38,119 nucleotides of DNA, taken from Hofstenia miamia (Eukaryota > Xenacoelomorpha > Acoela > Hofsteniidae). Numbering within the stretch: the first letter of the stretch is position 1; each line of letters starts with the position of its first letter. The translations under genes and the position numbers were made by a program. Below the pieces are notes generated by a model. The model ran no database searches, was not told the origin of the DNA, and was given only the letters and a program-made list of their open reading frames with translations. Where the stretch lies: the NCBI GenBank assembly GCA_900660155.1, contig CABFPE010000432.1, forward strand, positions 509,504 through 547,622, read 5' to 3'. This document shows positions 9,401 through 17,893 of this stretch, in pieces.

Positions 9401-11509
9401 ATGTAGCTGAAACACTTATTTTTATGTATTATTTAACAATGTAAAAACAATAGTTAATTGAAAAGCAAAGGGACAGATTTCAATAGTTCTGCTATGCAAT
9501 ACAAAAAATAGTTCATTTAAAATTACCTTTACATTGGGCACAAAATTGATCATTATCTCTGTTACTTTTATTAATGCAAGGTCTGAGAAACATGCATTAC
9601 CTTGTACTTAATACATGCTAAGTAATTGCTATTCTGATTCTTGGTCTATTTTTTGCTTCAAAGAAGGCAAGTGCCCTGTGTACCTTGATGGCTTGCGCCT
9701 TTGTCATTAAAATATAATTGCTAAAACGATGCAGCAGAGGCAAATTTGCTTAGCATTTAAGTTTCTATAAAAGGAGTAAAAAGAGTGCCGTTTATGTTAC
9801 TTTGCCGAAACTTCACAACTTTGTAATCAGTCGAAGAAGACTAAAATTATATATGTGAATGACCTTTTTTGAATATATTTATTTGTAGGTTGTTAAGTAT
9901 TCATATATTTCGACATGCCCCAAAACTGAAAATTTTATGTGTGTTTGACATTAATTTTCTATATTATGGTGTTGAATGTATAAAACAAAATCTCAGTGGC
10001 ATTTCGTGTGAATGTAGTTACCAATTTGCAATGGTTCATGCATGCACATGAATTTATATCACCTGATTAATTAATGAATCGCTAACATGTCGTATACTGA
10101 ACTTTTTTCTGGAATGCTAACGAATCATTAAGAACAGTATCTTCTTACAGGTGCTGCATACCTTTATTCAGCAAAAATATGCTCATCTATATCTGCGATT
10201 AATAATCAAACCTGCAGTTGAAAGATTTTGATATTCCAAACCTATACGTCATTATTTGACCTCCAGCACTTAGTTCATAGAGAAGGAAAAAATGCATCCC
10301 AAACATTTTTCAACTAGTAAAAAAGTAAGCGACGACAAACTGCTGAAGACTATAAGAGAATTTGTCAGTAAAAATTTCAGGTTTTGAAATCAAATAGATG
10401 TTGCTGTTTTCGCTACAAATAAATGAATACTACACAACATTACGATGATTATGTACACTACATGGTGCTATAGAACGAAAAAATTTTTTTTTGATATAAT
10501 GTACACTTCTTTAATAATTTTATTCAATAACGTTCACAATAATTGTAAACTAAATATATTGAATTCATTGGATCTAGATATGTTTACTACTTAAATCCAG
10601 TCTGCCCAGTTGGTACCTTTAAATGCAAAAAAAGTTATACTCCTCCAGTGTTATTTCCAAAGCATGTTTTGTTTCAGTAAGGTCTGGTCATAATTGTCCA
10701 TATTTTAACACATTTTTTAATCAGAGGTGGAGATAGGGCCTAAACATATTTAATATTTATTTCCAATCATTCAGAATGGAAAGACTATTGGGATCTTTAA
10801 TGCTTAAGAAAATCTATTCAATCTCAAATGTTGGACTAATCCCGTGGATACCCATAGATATCTACGTGTACATATGGGTTAAAACGGTCCTGCATCTGGC
10901 ATTGAACAATCTCATGGCTTTATGCGGAAATCACTAGCCATATATTGGCTTTGATTTTCTATTATTAAAGAAATCTATGAATTATTTAATTTAATTTTTT
11001 AATTTAAAAACTACCTGTTCCTTTGAGATTGAATGCCCTGAGCTTGCCTTTTGACAGAATTGGAATATAGGGATGGGGGTTATGACTCTCGTGTCCTTCG
11101 AAATCACCTTCATAAATTGTTTCTAAAATGCAGTGCTCCATTGAAGCATTAAACAAAAATAATGCTTGACTACTGTCGGGTATGTAAACAGAACATTTGA
11201 CATTTGGTTGAAGGACAAACATTGCATCGACACTAACAGAACAATTACTTCCACATTTACAGCAAATATCTAAATTACCACTTTTAATTATTATTATATA
11301 ATTATATTATTATGGGTATATAAATTGGTCATTGTTCAACGACCACCTACACACAATTTGAAAATTGAAGTATTTATTCACTAATGCTGTGTAAATAATA
11401 TTTTCAAAGATTAGTCAGAATATATTTACCTTTCAGATGACACGTTAAAACTTTTATTATGTTTTTTACTGGTGTTGTTTATAATTAATGCAACCCAAGA
11501 TTCAGGCAT
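318..11509 (-). CDS. Candidate spliced host gene with C-terminal SEA-like domain (8 exons seen, 3' end off the window)
   Basis: Eight minus-strand open segments can be joined. Each lies between an AG acceptor and a GT donor, and the reading phase agrees at all seven junctions (2, 1, 0, 2, 2, 1, 0). Together they give 1,057 nt, about 352 codons with no stop. The product has at least seven N-x-S/T sequons, a cysteine cluster at residues 33-40 and a SEA-like domain at about 275-352. All of this suggests an extracellular or membrane-attached glycoprotein, although no signal peptide or membrane segment is visible. SEA domains occur in mucins, type II membrane proteases, agrin and adhesion receptors; none of these is identified here. 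All transposon copies found in this interval fall within introns. The first exon's start codon is the weakest point, and upstream exons may exist. The gene continues past the left edge because exon 8 ends in phase 1 at a donor. This is a manual prediction; transcripts were not available. Confidence 0.6.
565..949. mobile_element. Non-autonomous hAT-like element with GAGCC subterminal repeats
   Basis: The ends are perfect 11-bp inverted repeats, CAGACTTGTCA at 565-575 and TGACAAGTCTG at 939-949. They extend to about 17 bp with two mismatches. The flanking 8-mers TAATGGAT (557-564) and TGATGGAT (950-957) agree at 7 of 8 positions, as expected for an hAT target-site duplication. Two islands of tandem GAGCC pentamers (about 577-611 and 861-888) and scattered ACGAGCC motifs sit near the ends, the usual place for hAT transposase-binding repeats. 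There is no transposase coding. It lies in the intron between exons 7 and 8 of the SEA-domain gene. Confidence 0.8.
1060..1184 (-). CDS. Exon 7: first half of SEA-like domain
   Basis: The acceptor is TATCAATTTTAG (ends 1185) and the donor is TTTTCA|GTAAGT (1054-1059), close to consensus. The exon is 125 nt, phase 1 to phase 0, and encodes residues 275-315. The pattern F-F-V-K-I-H-F, then L-E-N-P-N-S-Q-L-Y-S-S-L-K-Q-D-I, follows the SEA signature of a first strand followed by 'NPSS..Y..L...I'. It joins in phase to the exon at 318-429, where the domain is completed. Confidence 0.7.
1362..1469. repeat. Perfect 2 x 54-bp tandem duplication at the hAT tip
   Basis: Units 1362-1415 and 1416-1469 are identical. 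Each contains 35 bp of flanking DNA, including the target-site 8-mer GGTACCAT, plus the first 19 bp of the hAT element that starts at 1451. Confidence 0.9.
1451..2659 (+). mobile_element. Internally deleted hAT transposon
   Basis: The ends are CAGAGTTGGAACCGGT at 1451 and its exact reverse complement ending at 2659, a 16-bp inverted repeat. It is flanked by a perfect 8-bp target-site duplication, GGTACCAT, at 1443-1450 and 2660-2667. Subterminal GGTTGACCGG motifs occur near both ends (about 1525 and 2573). At 1,209 bp it is shorter than typical autonomous hAT elements (usually 2.5-5 kb). A decayed transposase C-terminus lies at 2207-2410 on the plus strand. It sits in the intron between exons 6 and 7 of the SEA-domain gene. 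The perfect duplication suggests fairly recent insertion. Confidence 0.88.
2207..2410 (+). pseudogene. Remnant of hAT transposase C-terminal dimerisation region
   Basis: Plus-strand translation gives F-W-K-S-K-S-Y-Q-F-P-H-L, resembling the 'WW..n...YP.La..A..yL' start of the hATC dimerisation domain. About 25 codons on, in another frame, comes F-S-S-V-G-H-I-L-M. A further frame then gives N-R-A-L-L-R-R-D-A-V-K-A, resembling 'FS.aG.i....R..L....v..l'. The stretch has stops and at least two frame changes, so it is not functional. Its position before the right inverted repeat is correct for a transposase C-terminus. Confidence 0.6.
3033..3199 (-). CDS. Exon 6 of the SEA-domain gene
   Basis: The acceptor is TTGTTTATAAG (ends 3200) and the donor is GATG|GTTAGC (3031-3032). 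The exon is 167 nt, phase 2 to phase 1, and encodes residues 219-273. The product is acidic and tryptophan-bearing (N-W-P-K-Y-D, N-E-T-W-R-K, D-D-W-S-K) with one N-E-T sequon. Its closing G completes an Asp codon with the first two bases of exon 7. The domain is not recognised. The donor is non-optimal. Confidence 0.55.
4672..4734 (-). CDS. Exon 5 of the SEA-domain gene (short)
   Basis: The acceptor is TGCAACTTTAG (ends 4735) and the donor is ACTTAG|GTATGTG (strong). The exon is 63 nt, phase 2 to phase 2. It encodes about 20 residues with two cysteines and an N-C-S sequon. The call rests mainly on the strong donor and on phase agreement with the exons at 6464-6651 and 3033-3199. Confidence 0.45.
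   Translation of the reverse strand, partial: AQFMFLAKKFFELFCFLYQT
5090..5545. repeat. Pair of related TGGGCC-rich repeat fragments
   Basis: Segments near 5115-5143 and 5493-5521 share about 22 of 27 positions around T-G-x-A-G-C-C-T-G-G-C. The second also holds a CCACCC/GGGTGG hairpin (about 5454-5475). The ends and family are not determined. It lies in the intron between exons 4 and 5. Confidence 0.3.
5940..5985 (+). mobile_element. Possible solitary hAT-like tip
   Basis: CAGGGCCGGTT followed by GAGGTCCTAAGCACTT resembles the starts of many hAT elements. No matching inverted end or 8-bp duplication was found downstream, so this could be a truncated copy or chance. Confidence 0.2.
6464..6651 (-). 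CDS. Exon 4 of the SEA-domain gene
   Basis: The acceptor is CCAATTTCAG (ends 6652, near consensus) and the donor is TTTTAAT|GTAATT. The exon is 188 nt, phase 0 to phase 2, and encodes residues 135-196. The product alternates hydrophobic strands (C-F-I-Q-I-S-R-I, S-L-K-V-Y-L-N-V-T) with a charged loop (D-A-R-E-N-Y-K-N-E-K-G-K-E), a beta-rich look. It has two cysteines and an N-V-T sequon. No family is recognised. Confidence 0.55.
7673..8361 (+). other. Coding-like island of unknown origin
   Basis: Three plus-strand open frames follow each other: 7673-7846 (57 aa, starting M-K-H-F-T-V-E-L-K-F), 7860-8111 (83 aa) and 8131-8361 (76 aa). Each is in a different frame. The stretch has more C and CpG than the surrounding AT-rich intron and uses many different codons. 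That suggests decayed coding DNA of unknown source. It lies in the intron between exons 3 and 4 of the minus-strand gene. No motif is recognised, and no claim of function is made. Confidence 0.25.
9527..9582 (-). CDS. Exon 3 of the SEA-domain gene (short)
   Basis: The acceptor is GTTTCTCAG (ends 9583, strong) and the donor is GTAAAG|GTAATT. The exon is 56 nt, phase 1 to phase 0, and encodes L-A-L-I-K-V-T-E-I-M-I-N-F-V-P-N-V-K. It completes an Asp codon left open by the exon at 11015-11280 and hands over in phase 0 to the exon at 6464. It is short, so the call depends on its neighbours. Confidence 0.5.
11015..11280 (-). CDS. Exon 2 of the SEA-domain gene (cysteine cluster)
   Basis: The donor is GGAACAG|GTAGTT (11013-11014), and the acceptor is AATTAAAAG ending at 11281. 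An alternative acceptor, GGTAATTTAG, would start the exon at 11269. The exon is 266 nt, phase 2 to phase 1, and encodes residues 28-115. A C-C-K-C-G-S-N-C cluster (residues 33-40) is followed by two spaced cysteines and N-C-S and N-A-S sequons. This is the longest and most convincing exon of the 5' half. The cysteine cluster could be disulphide-bonded or metal-binding; the sequons favour the former. Confidence 0.6.
11430..11509 (-). CDS. Possible first coding exon of the SEA-domain gene
   Basis: An ATG at 11509-11507 in the context TTGAAAATGC opens M-P-E-S-W-V-A-L-I-I-N-N. The exon ends at donor CTGAAAG|GTAAAT (11428-11429). It is 80 nt, ending in phase 2, which fits the 11280 acceptor through a 149-bp intron. 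There is no signal peptide, which is odd for a SEA protein, and an upstream frame stop rules out an extended exon. The true start may therefore lie in an unseen exon further right. Confidence 0.35.
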
Positions 11510-11539
11510 TTTCAATTTTTAAATTTTCAGGAGCGCATG

Positions 11540-11541
<2 letters not shown>

Positions 11542-11575
<34 letters not shown>

Positions 11576-11622
11576 TAAATATTGGCCAAAAATAATAATT
11601 ATATATATATATATATATATAT
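11542..11622. repeat. Two (AT)n microsatellites
   Basis: Alternating AT tracts at 11542-11571 and about 11600-11622 are separated by a short AT-rich spacer. Confidence 0.95.
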
Positions 11623-12673
11623 CATGTATAAAATTGTAATTTTTCATTTTTTAATTATTGAGACAAACGCTTTTCTAGTATATAGACTCATATTTTAGTC
11701 CTCCAATGACATCAAGAAAATTCAACTGGCTATTTATACACGTAAAAAATTTTTCAATTTTCAAATTTTTAGTACACTTCTTAAAACTCTAAATAAAAAT
11801 TATAATTTTTCTATGAACTTGCCTAATTTCATTATATTTGTTCATTGGCAAGTAGTTTAGGAATTGATTCTGGATCCAATGCACCCCAATTGCCATCTGA
11901 GGGTTAAGCAAAATTATATTTTTCAGCATCTATTCACAAAATTGCAATATTACTCACAAGTTACTAAACTTTCAGAATGCTTCCAAATTCGATTTTCAGA
12001 AATGGCTAGCATTTAGAACTAATGATGATAGATATTACAGGAATGAAAAAGCAAAAATGTAGAAGCAACTTACAGTTATTGTTTGAAGAGTATAAGAAAT
12101 TTAGATTTGAAATAAACACAGTTAACAGTAGTGTTAACATTTTAGGCAAATAACCAAATCATTAAATACAAACAAGAAAATGTGTCGTTAACTTTGAAAC
12201 AAAACCACAGCCAAATGTGAATCACATTTGAGTTTAGTAGCTGAATTGGCTGATAACTTTGTTGAATATCTCTACTTAAACTTTTGTATTTAATAAGCAA
12301 TTGATAGTTCTGTCAAATTGCATATATTTGATATCAATGTTAAGATATCTTTAATAAATTTACAAGGATTGTCGTTGTTATCAAAATATAGCTATGTCAG
12401 GGAGTTCATCTGAACAAACAATGTTGCTTTCTAAACTTTGTGATCCTATCAAAAACGGAAACAAGGGGAAGACCCAAGAAGACCCATGTCATGACATGAC
12501 CTAATTTTTTTAACCATAGCATATTAATATAATACATATCAACTATCAAAGACACCTAATGAAAGAGCTTAGGTCTATACACATTATATTTAGGATAATA
12601 GTAACTCTGTAGGTATGAGGTTATAATGGCCTTTATCGGAAACTACTGTAATGGGCCCTCATGCTAGTAACTT
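11623..12673. other. AT-rich stretch with nothing recognised
   Basis: No long open frame, repeat end or convincing splice pair was seen. A perfect 14-bp palindrome, CATGTCATGACATG, lies at 12485-12498. Confidence 0.6.
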
Positions 12674-13067
12674 CCCATGTTAACGAGTGCGTTAGTAACT
12701 TTAAAAGTATATTTAGTTTAAGTATTTGCAAGTCGTTGATTTCCTTAAATGTGCTGTACAGATGTGCGTTTTAAGATAATAACGCAATATTTTAGGATAT
12801 GAAATTGCGATTTTGTATTGAATAACTAATTGTAAAACATGATATTATTGTAAAAATGTTATTGTTGAATCAACTAGATGCAAATGTTACCACTAAATTT
12901 TAAACATTTTCATGATAAAGTTCAAATTCGCTTCCATTTTGCGATATTCACAAAAATTGCTTTATTAAACATTAACACTGATGTTAAGTCCTTGCAAGTG
13001 CGTATAGTTCTTAGAAAGTAAGTTTATATTTTGCGTTTAAAGTTATTGACGCACTAGTTAACATGGG
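12674..13067. mobile_element. MITE-like element with 32-bp inverted ends
   Basis: The left end begins CCCATGTTAACGAGTGCG and the right end is its inverted copy. They match at 29 of 32 positions over 12674-12705 and 13036-13067. The interior is AT-rich with no transposase. TTAA is present inside both ends (CATGTTAAC), so a piggyBac-type boundary is possible. However, the inverted match continues outward through CCCATG, and no clear target-site duplication is seen, so the superfamily is left open. Confidence 0.6.
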
Positions 13068-14336
13068 TTGCCAGTCGTTTCTAAATGCTATTTCGATATG
13101 AATCGTAACATATACTATAATGCATGCTAGATTCTGCAAAATAGAATGTATTGGTGTTAAGGAAATTATAAAACTTTTGAAACCACAAAAAGACAGCATT
13201 GCAACATTTAGAATATCAAGAAGCGGTTTCACAATACTAAATTTCTGAGAATATTTGAGCAGACATTAAGGAGCAAAAATGCTGAATTTATAGTCATTGA
13301 TACTTGCATGGCTGTACGTATCTTCATAGAAGGCTTTTTGAAATTGCAAGACATGCGAATTTGCATTATTAGTATACTTAAGTTAGAGTGGTTTTTCGAA
13401 TTTATTGCTTAACTTGAAACTAAATTGTAACCTTAAAAGAATCTTAGCATTATCTATCTCCTAATTTCGAATTGTGAATGACATAATATTTATATTCAAT
13501 ATATATTATGACACCATTTATATTTTATAGACACACAAAGTGCTGAACAGTTGTTTCCTTTGTTCTGTTGTTTTTCCAAATGCTTGATTGGAACTAATAC
13601 TTGGAAAGAATTTATAAACTGAAATGTGAAAAGGAGTAATTTTAACCCGGGTTGTGCTCAAAAAAAGTTAGAATAATTTATATTGTTTATGTAACAATTC
13701 CCTATTTCTTGTATTGTCACAATATCGTGACAATTTTGTTATTTACTTCTGAAGGAATTTTTTACATCTGTGATGGTTGCTTCACAATAAATTTAAACTC
13801 CCATGAGTTAGGAACGAAAAATGATTCGAAGAACCTTCAGCAGTTTGGCATAAAGGAGCGTCTTTTGAAAAATTTATATTCTCAAATCTCACTAAATCAC
13901 AACGCTTTGTGGCCAAATAATATGGATAAAACCTAATTCTCTAACGTACTGTTTAATAATAATTTTAAAATTCTAGAGAATTGTTCATAGTGAATAGCAA
14001 ACATGTGCATTAGAAAACTTACCTCTTTATCCCATGTTCTTCAAAAACTAGAACTTATCTAAAATCTGAGCAAAGTGTCTAATAATTTAATATAATGACT
14101 CTAGAATTTTCAGTTTTAAGGAGTTGGTAAGTAATATTTAAAACGAAGGGTAAATCTTAAGTCAAACAAAATTATATGTCTTATGCAGAAAAAAATATTT
14201 ATTGACCTGGTCTTGAAACACGTCATGGATAAAAACAGCATTCTCCAGATATAATTTATTGAGATATGCATGATATGAATATATGTATATATGATGAGAG
14301 TTTAAAAATCTTTTGAGGAAGAAATAGATGACCCAC
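13068..14336. other. AT-rich intergenic DNA with one unassigned open frame
   Basis: A 94-codon plus-strand frame at 13652-13936 encodes a hydrophobic then basic peptide with no recognised motif. A strong minus-strand donor-like site, AAAGAG|GTAAGT, lies near 14025, but no convincing exon sits behind it. Nothing else is supported. Confidence 0.4.
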
Positions 14337-15147
14337 CAGATATGGAATCGGATCCAATATCTTAAGATCCGATCTGATCTGGTTCAGGCGAGACTTCAAG
14401 ATCCGGATCCGATCCGAACTTTTAAAAAATTTTAGTTTTCAATTCCAAACAGATCCGAATTTAAATAAGTATTCTAACAATAAACAAACATAAACTTAAA
14501 AAATATTTATGCTTTTTTAATGAGAATAGAAAATTTTAAGTGCTTCAACACTATCTTGAGATAAAAAAGACATATACTTACGAAATAGTGCATGCAAATC
14601 AACATATTTGTAAGCTTTGTAATAATCTAGTTCCTAAAATTGTCATAAACTATAATCAAAATATATTTATAGAGCTCAATTTCTTGAGTTTCTAATAGTA
14701 TTACCTCCCGTATTAATTTTTTATGTTCGAATTAAAAAATAACCACTTTGTAATGTCACTATGAAGTTGTTTCAAACAAGATAAATTTACATTAAAATTG
14801 CAGCTAAGGCGATGAAAACAAGAATAGCACAAATAAATGCAAATTAAAGAACAACCCCAAAATTTATTTTGCAAGACATAAAAAATTGTTGTAGAGTGTA
14901 TTAAAATCCGTGATAGAAAAATGATTTTTTCAAACAAAGTTTGAGATTTAAATATTAATTTTGAATTTTTCTGAAATTGGATACTAAATTGGATCAAAAA
15001 ATTTAAATTATATAGCAGCAACACTAAATAAATTCACACCCTATGTCGACGGTATGGTTCCATAAACATTTTTGTATTAGTGATTATAATAATGCAACCT
15101 TCTGAGTACTAAGTTGATCTTGGCATTGCAAGTCGCTTAGAATGTTA

Positions 15148-15738
15148 CAGCTGTGGCCAAAAGTCTGGTATAAATGTAAATTAAACAATATAATCAATGT
15201 AAAATTGTATATAAAAAGCATTACACAGAGTACAAATAGTTCAAATAGCTTGGATTATCCTAGAGAATAGCTTAGAGAAACACCAAATCAGTATCTAGTA
15301 TGTTTTCCACGATTTTGGATCTGGGGCATGCTGGCTACTAGTTTTTTGCACACTTCTGGGGTGATCTCCGTGCACCACACTCGTTGTATGATCTGTTTCA
15401 GGTCATCTAAACTAGTTGGTTTATGGGAATACACTTTGGTCTTGAGAATATACCAAAGATTTTCTATTGGGCTTAAGTCTGGGCTGTTTCCGGGCCACGG
15501 ACCAAGAATCTCAATATCTTGAGAGGTCAACCATTCTCTGAGCACCTTCACGTTGTGGCAGGGTGCTCCATCATGCATAAAAATTGTGGTATGGCGTATG
15601 TTCATCATTGGTTTTAAATGGTCTTTCAACACATTCAGATAGTTACCTGCTCTCATTGTATCAGTAGTGAGTTTGAAACGACGTACGTACATAGTAAGTG
15701 AAATATGTACATTTATACCAGAATTTTGGCCACAGCTG
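15148..15738 (-). mobile_element. Internally deleted Tc1/mariner element, copy 1
   Basis: The ends are inverted repeats of about 31 bp beginning CAGCTGTGGCCAAAA, bounded by TA (15146-15147 and 15739-15740). That is the Tc1/mariner target duplication. At 591 bp it is well under the usual 1.3-1.6 kb. It retains only the C-terminal part of a transposase on the minus strand. Confidence 0.92.
15288..15655 (-). pseudogene. Tc1-like transposase, C-terminal half (copy 1)
   Basis: The minus-strand frame contains F-M-H-D-G-A-P-C-H-N (second catalytic Asp) and S-P-D-L-S-P-I-E-N-L-W (catalytic Glu). There are 35 residues between Asp and Glu, against 34 in classical Tc1. It ends N-R-G-K-H-T-R-Y. The DNA-binding region and the first catalytic Asp are absent, so it cannot catalyse transposition. 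Compared with copy 2 it lacks five residues (15 nt in frame) near the C-terminus. Confidence 0.88.
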
Positions 15739-15849
15739 TATACTGTTTGTTGCAAAAATGCATGGTAAATACATGCTATTATTTAGTGAGCTGAGAGATA
15801 ACAATGAAAATGAGATGTTTATTACTTTTTGAGATAGATAATAACTTTT

Positions 15850-15935
15850 GAGACATCTAAGGTAGCACCATTCATTAAGGTTAAGCACACTTCTCTTTTT
15901 GGATAGCACTTTGGCTGGGAGCCATACAAATTGGT
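15850..15935 (+). ncRNA. 5S-rRNA-like pseudogene or 5S-derived SINE fragment
   Basis: GGTTAAGCAC, then TTGGATAGCACTTTGGCTGGGAG, parallels the 5S rRNA internal promoter order (AGCTAAGCA .. TGGTTAGTACTTGGATGGGAGACC) with similar spacing. The 5' half is poorly conserved. It could be a degenerate 5S copy or the head of a 5S-type SINE. Confidence 0.35.
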
Positions 15936-15989
15936 CATCTTTCTATTTAATATAATCGGGGCTGCTTTTATGAGGTCACTCTTTCAACC

Positions 15990-16669
15990 TTCTGCAGAGT
16001 CAATTATTTAGCTAGTGTAATTATAATTCCAGCCTGCAATTCTAAAATATGCCTCAGATTTGTTCTGGAGCATATGATATATTTTTTGGGTATAGGCACT
16101 ATAGAGGCAATTTCATATGAATCAGGAAATAAACGCTCAGCTAATATAGCATTCCAAATATCACAGTAGTGGGGAGACAAAATGTCCCACCAATCCCTAT
16201 ATATCCAATATGGTATATTATACTGACCAGGTGCTGAATTCTTGCAATTACAAAATAACTGTGACACTTTATTAAGAGGTATTGAAGGCAGATTACATGA
16301 TGATGTATTCACATAAGCATTATCACAGTTTATGTGTATGCCTTTACTCATTATTGCAGTTTCAACTGGGAAACATTGTCACATTCTGAACTGGAAAATA
16401 TGTTTCAAAGCACCATCTTATTTTAATTTCAAACAGTTCTAAAGCATCTGCAGGACTTATATGATATACATCATCAAAAATCATAGAAGATATTTATCTA
16501 TCCAATACTGCATTAAATTTGCATGAAGTGTCACAAAAGGATTCTTTCCATCTGTTAGGCTTACATTTATTTATTGGATTAAGTTTGAGGGCAAAATTAT
16601 TTATCAGCTTATAATGTCATCAACTTGTAACATTTTGATGTCTCCACATACAAAAAAGTGTACTTGGTG
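15990..16669 (-). pseudogene. LINE (non-LTR retrotransposon) fragment: linker and start of reverse transcriptase
   Basis: The minus-strand frame at 16004-16351 encodes S-A-P-G-Q-Y-N-I-P-Y-W-I, then I-A-S-I-V-P-I-P-K-K. This is the finger region of non-LTR reverse transcriptases ('G.D.Ip....' then 'W....v.PipK'). Upstream on the same strand (16352-16620), N-R-W-K-E-S-F and D-A-L-E-L-F-E fit the endonuclease-RT linker. V-C-G-D-I-K near 16640 may be the end of the endonuclease. The palm motif is not seen and stops interrupt the linker, so this is a truncated copy. Its 5' side runs into the N gap. Confidence 0.6.
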
Positions 16670-17669
16670 NNNNNNNNNNNNNNNNNNNNNNNNNNNNNNN
16701 NNNNNNNNNNNNNNNNNNNNNNNNNNNNNNNNNNNNNNNNNNNNNNNNNNNNNNNNNNNNNNNNNNNNNNNNNNNNNNNNNNNNNNNNNNNNNNNNNNNN
16801 NNNNNNNNNNNNNNNNNNNNNNNNNNNNNNNNNNNNNNNNNNNNNNNNNNNNNNNNNNNNNNNNNNNNNNNNNNNNNNNNNNNNNNNNNNNNNNNNNNNN
16901 NNNNNNNNNNNNNNNNNNNNNNNNNNNNNNNNNNNNNNNNNNNNNNNNNNNNNNNNNNNNNNNNNNNNNNNNNNNNNNNNNNNNNNNNNNNNNNNNNNNN
17001 NNNNNNNNNNNNNNNNNNNNNNNNNNNNNNNNNNNNNNNNNNNNNNNNNNNNNNNNNNNNNNNNNNNNNNNNNNNNNNNNNNNNNNNNNNNNNNNNNNNN
17101 NNNNNNNNNNNNNNNNNNNNNNNNNNNNNNNNNNNNNNNNNNNNNNNNNNNNNNNNNNNNNNNNNNNNNNNNNNNNNNNNNNNNNNNNNNNNNNNNNNNN
17201 NNNNNNNNNNNNNNNNNNNNNNNNNNNNNNNNNNNNNNNNNNNNNNNNNNNNNNNNNNNNNNNNNNNNNNNNNNNNNNNNNNNNNNNNNNNNNNNNNNNN
17301 NNNNNNNNNNNNNNNNNNNNNNNNNNNNNNNNNNNNNNNNNNNNNNNNNNNNNNNNNNNNNNNNNNNNNNNNNNNNNNNNNNNNNNNNNNNNNNNNNNNN
17401 NNNNNNNNNNNNNNNNNNNNNNNNNNNNNNNNNNNNNNNNNNNNNNNNNNNNNNNNNNNNNNNNNNNNNNNNNNNNNNNNNNNNNNNNNNNNNNNNNNNN
17501 NNNNNNNNNNNNNNNNNNNNNNNNNNNNNNNNNNNNNNNNNNNNNNNNNNNNNNNNNNNNNNNNNNNNNNNNNNNNNNNNNNNNNNNNNNNNNNNNNNNN
17601 NNNNNNNNNNNNNNNNNNNNNNNNNNNNNNNNNNNNNNNNNNNNNNNNNNNNNNNNNNNNNNNNNNNNN
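16670..17669. other. Scaffold gap of exactly 1,000 N
   Basis: A round-number run of N is a placeholder, so the true distance is unknown. Open frames drawn across it are meaningless. Confidence 0.99.
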
Positions 17670-17893
17670 TGAGATAAAAATGATTATTTAAGCAAGGTGA
17701 CAATTTAGGAGTACTTTCCCCAAAGTGCAGGGTGACACATAGCTTCTAGAGATCTTTTCAGATTATCTAGCCCAAATTATGGACCATTTAGGTCACAGAT
17801 ACAGATACATATAAGGAAATAATAAATGTATTAGAGTGCATGCTAACAAATAATTTAATGAAAAAAATTGATTACTAACCAATATAACATATA

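Noticed and set aside
9766-9774. TATAAAAGG as a core promoter on the plus strand
   Set aside because: Initiator-like TCAGT lies about 57 bp downstream, too far, and no plus-strand gene follows.
12485-12498. 14-bp perfect palindrome CATGTCATGACATG as a regulatory site
   Set aside because: An isolated short palindrome with no neighbouring gene; chance is likely in this length of DNA.
13990-14060. Strong donor AAAGAG|GTAAGT on the minus strand as an upstream exon of the SEA gene
   Set aside because: Only a very short open piece fits behind it, and the phase could not be tied to the next exon.
16609-17703. Open frames of more than 330 codons
   Set aside because: They run through the 1,000-N gap, so the length is meaningless.
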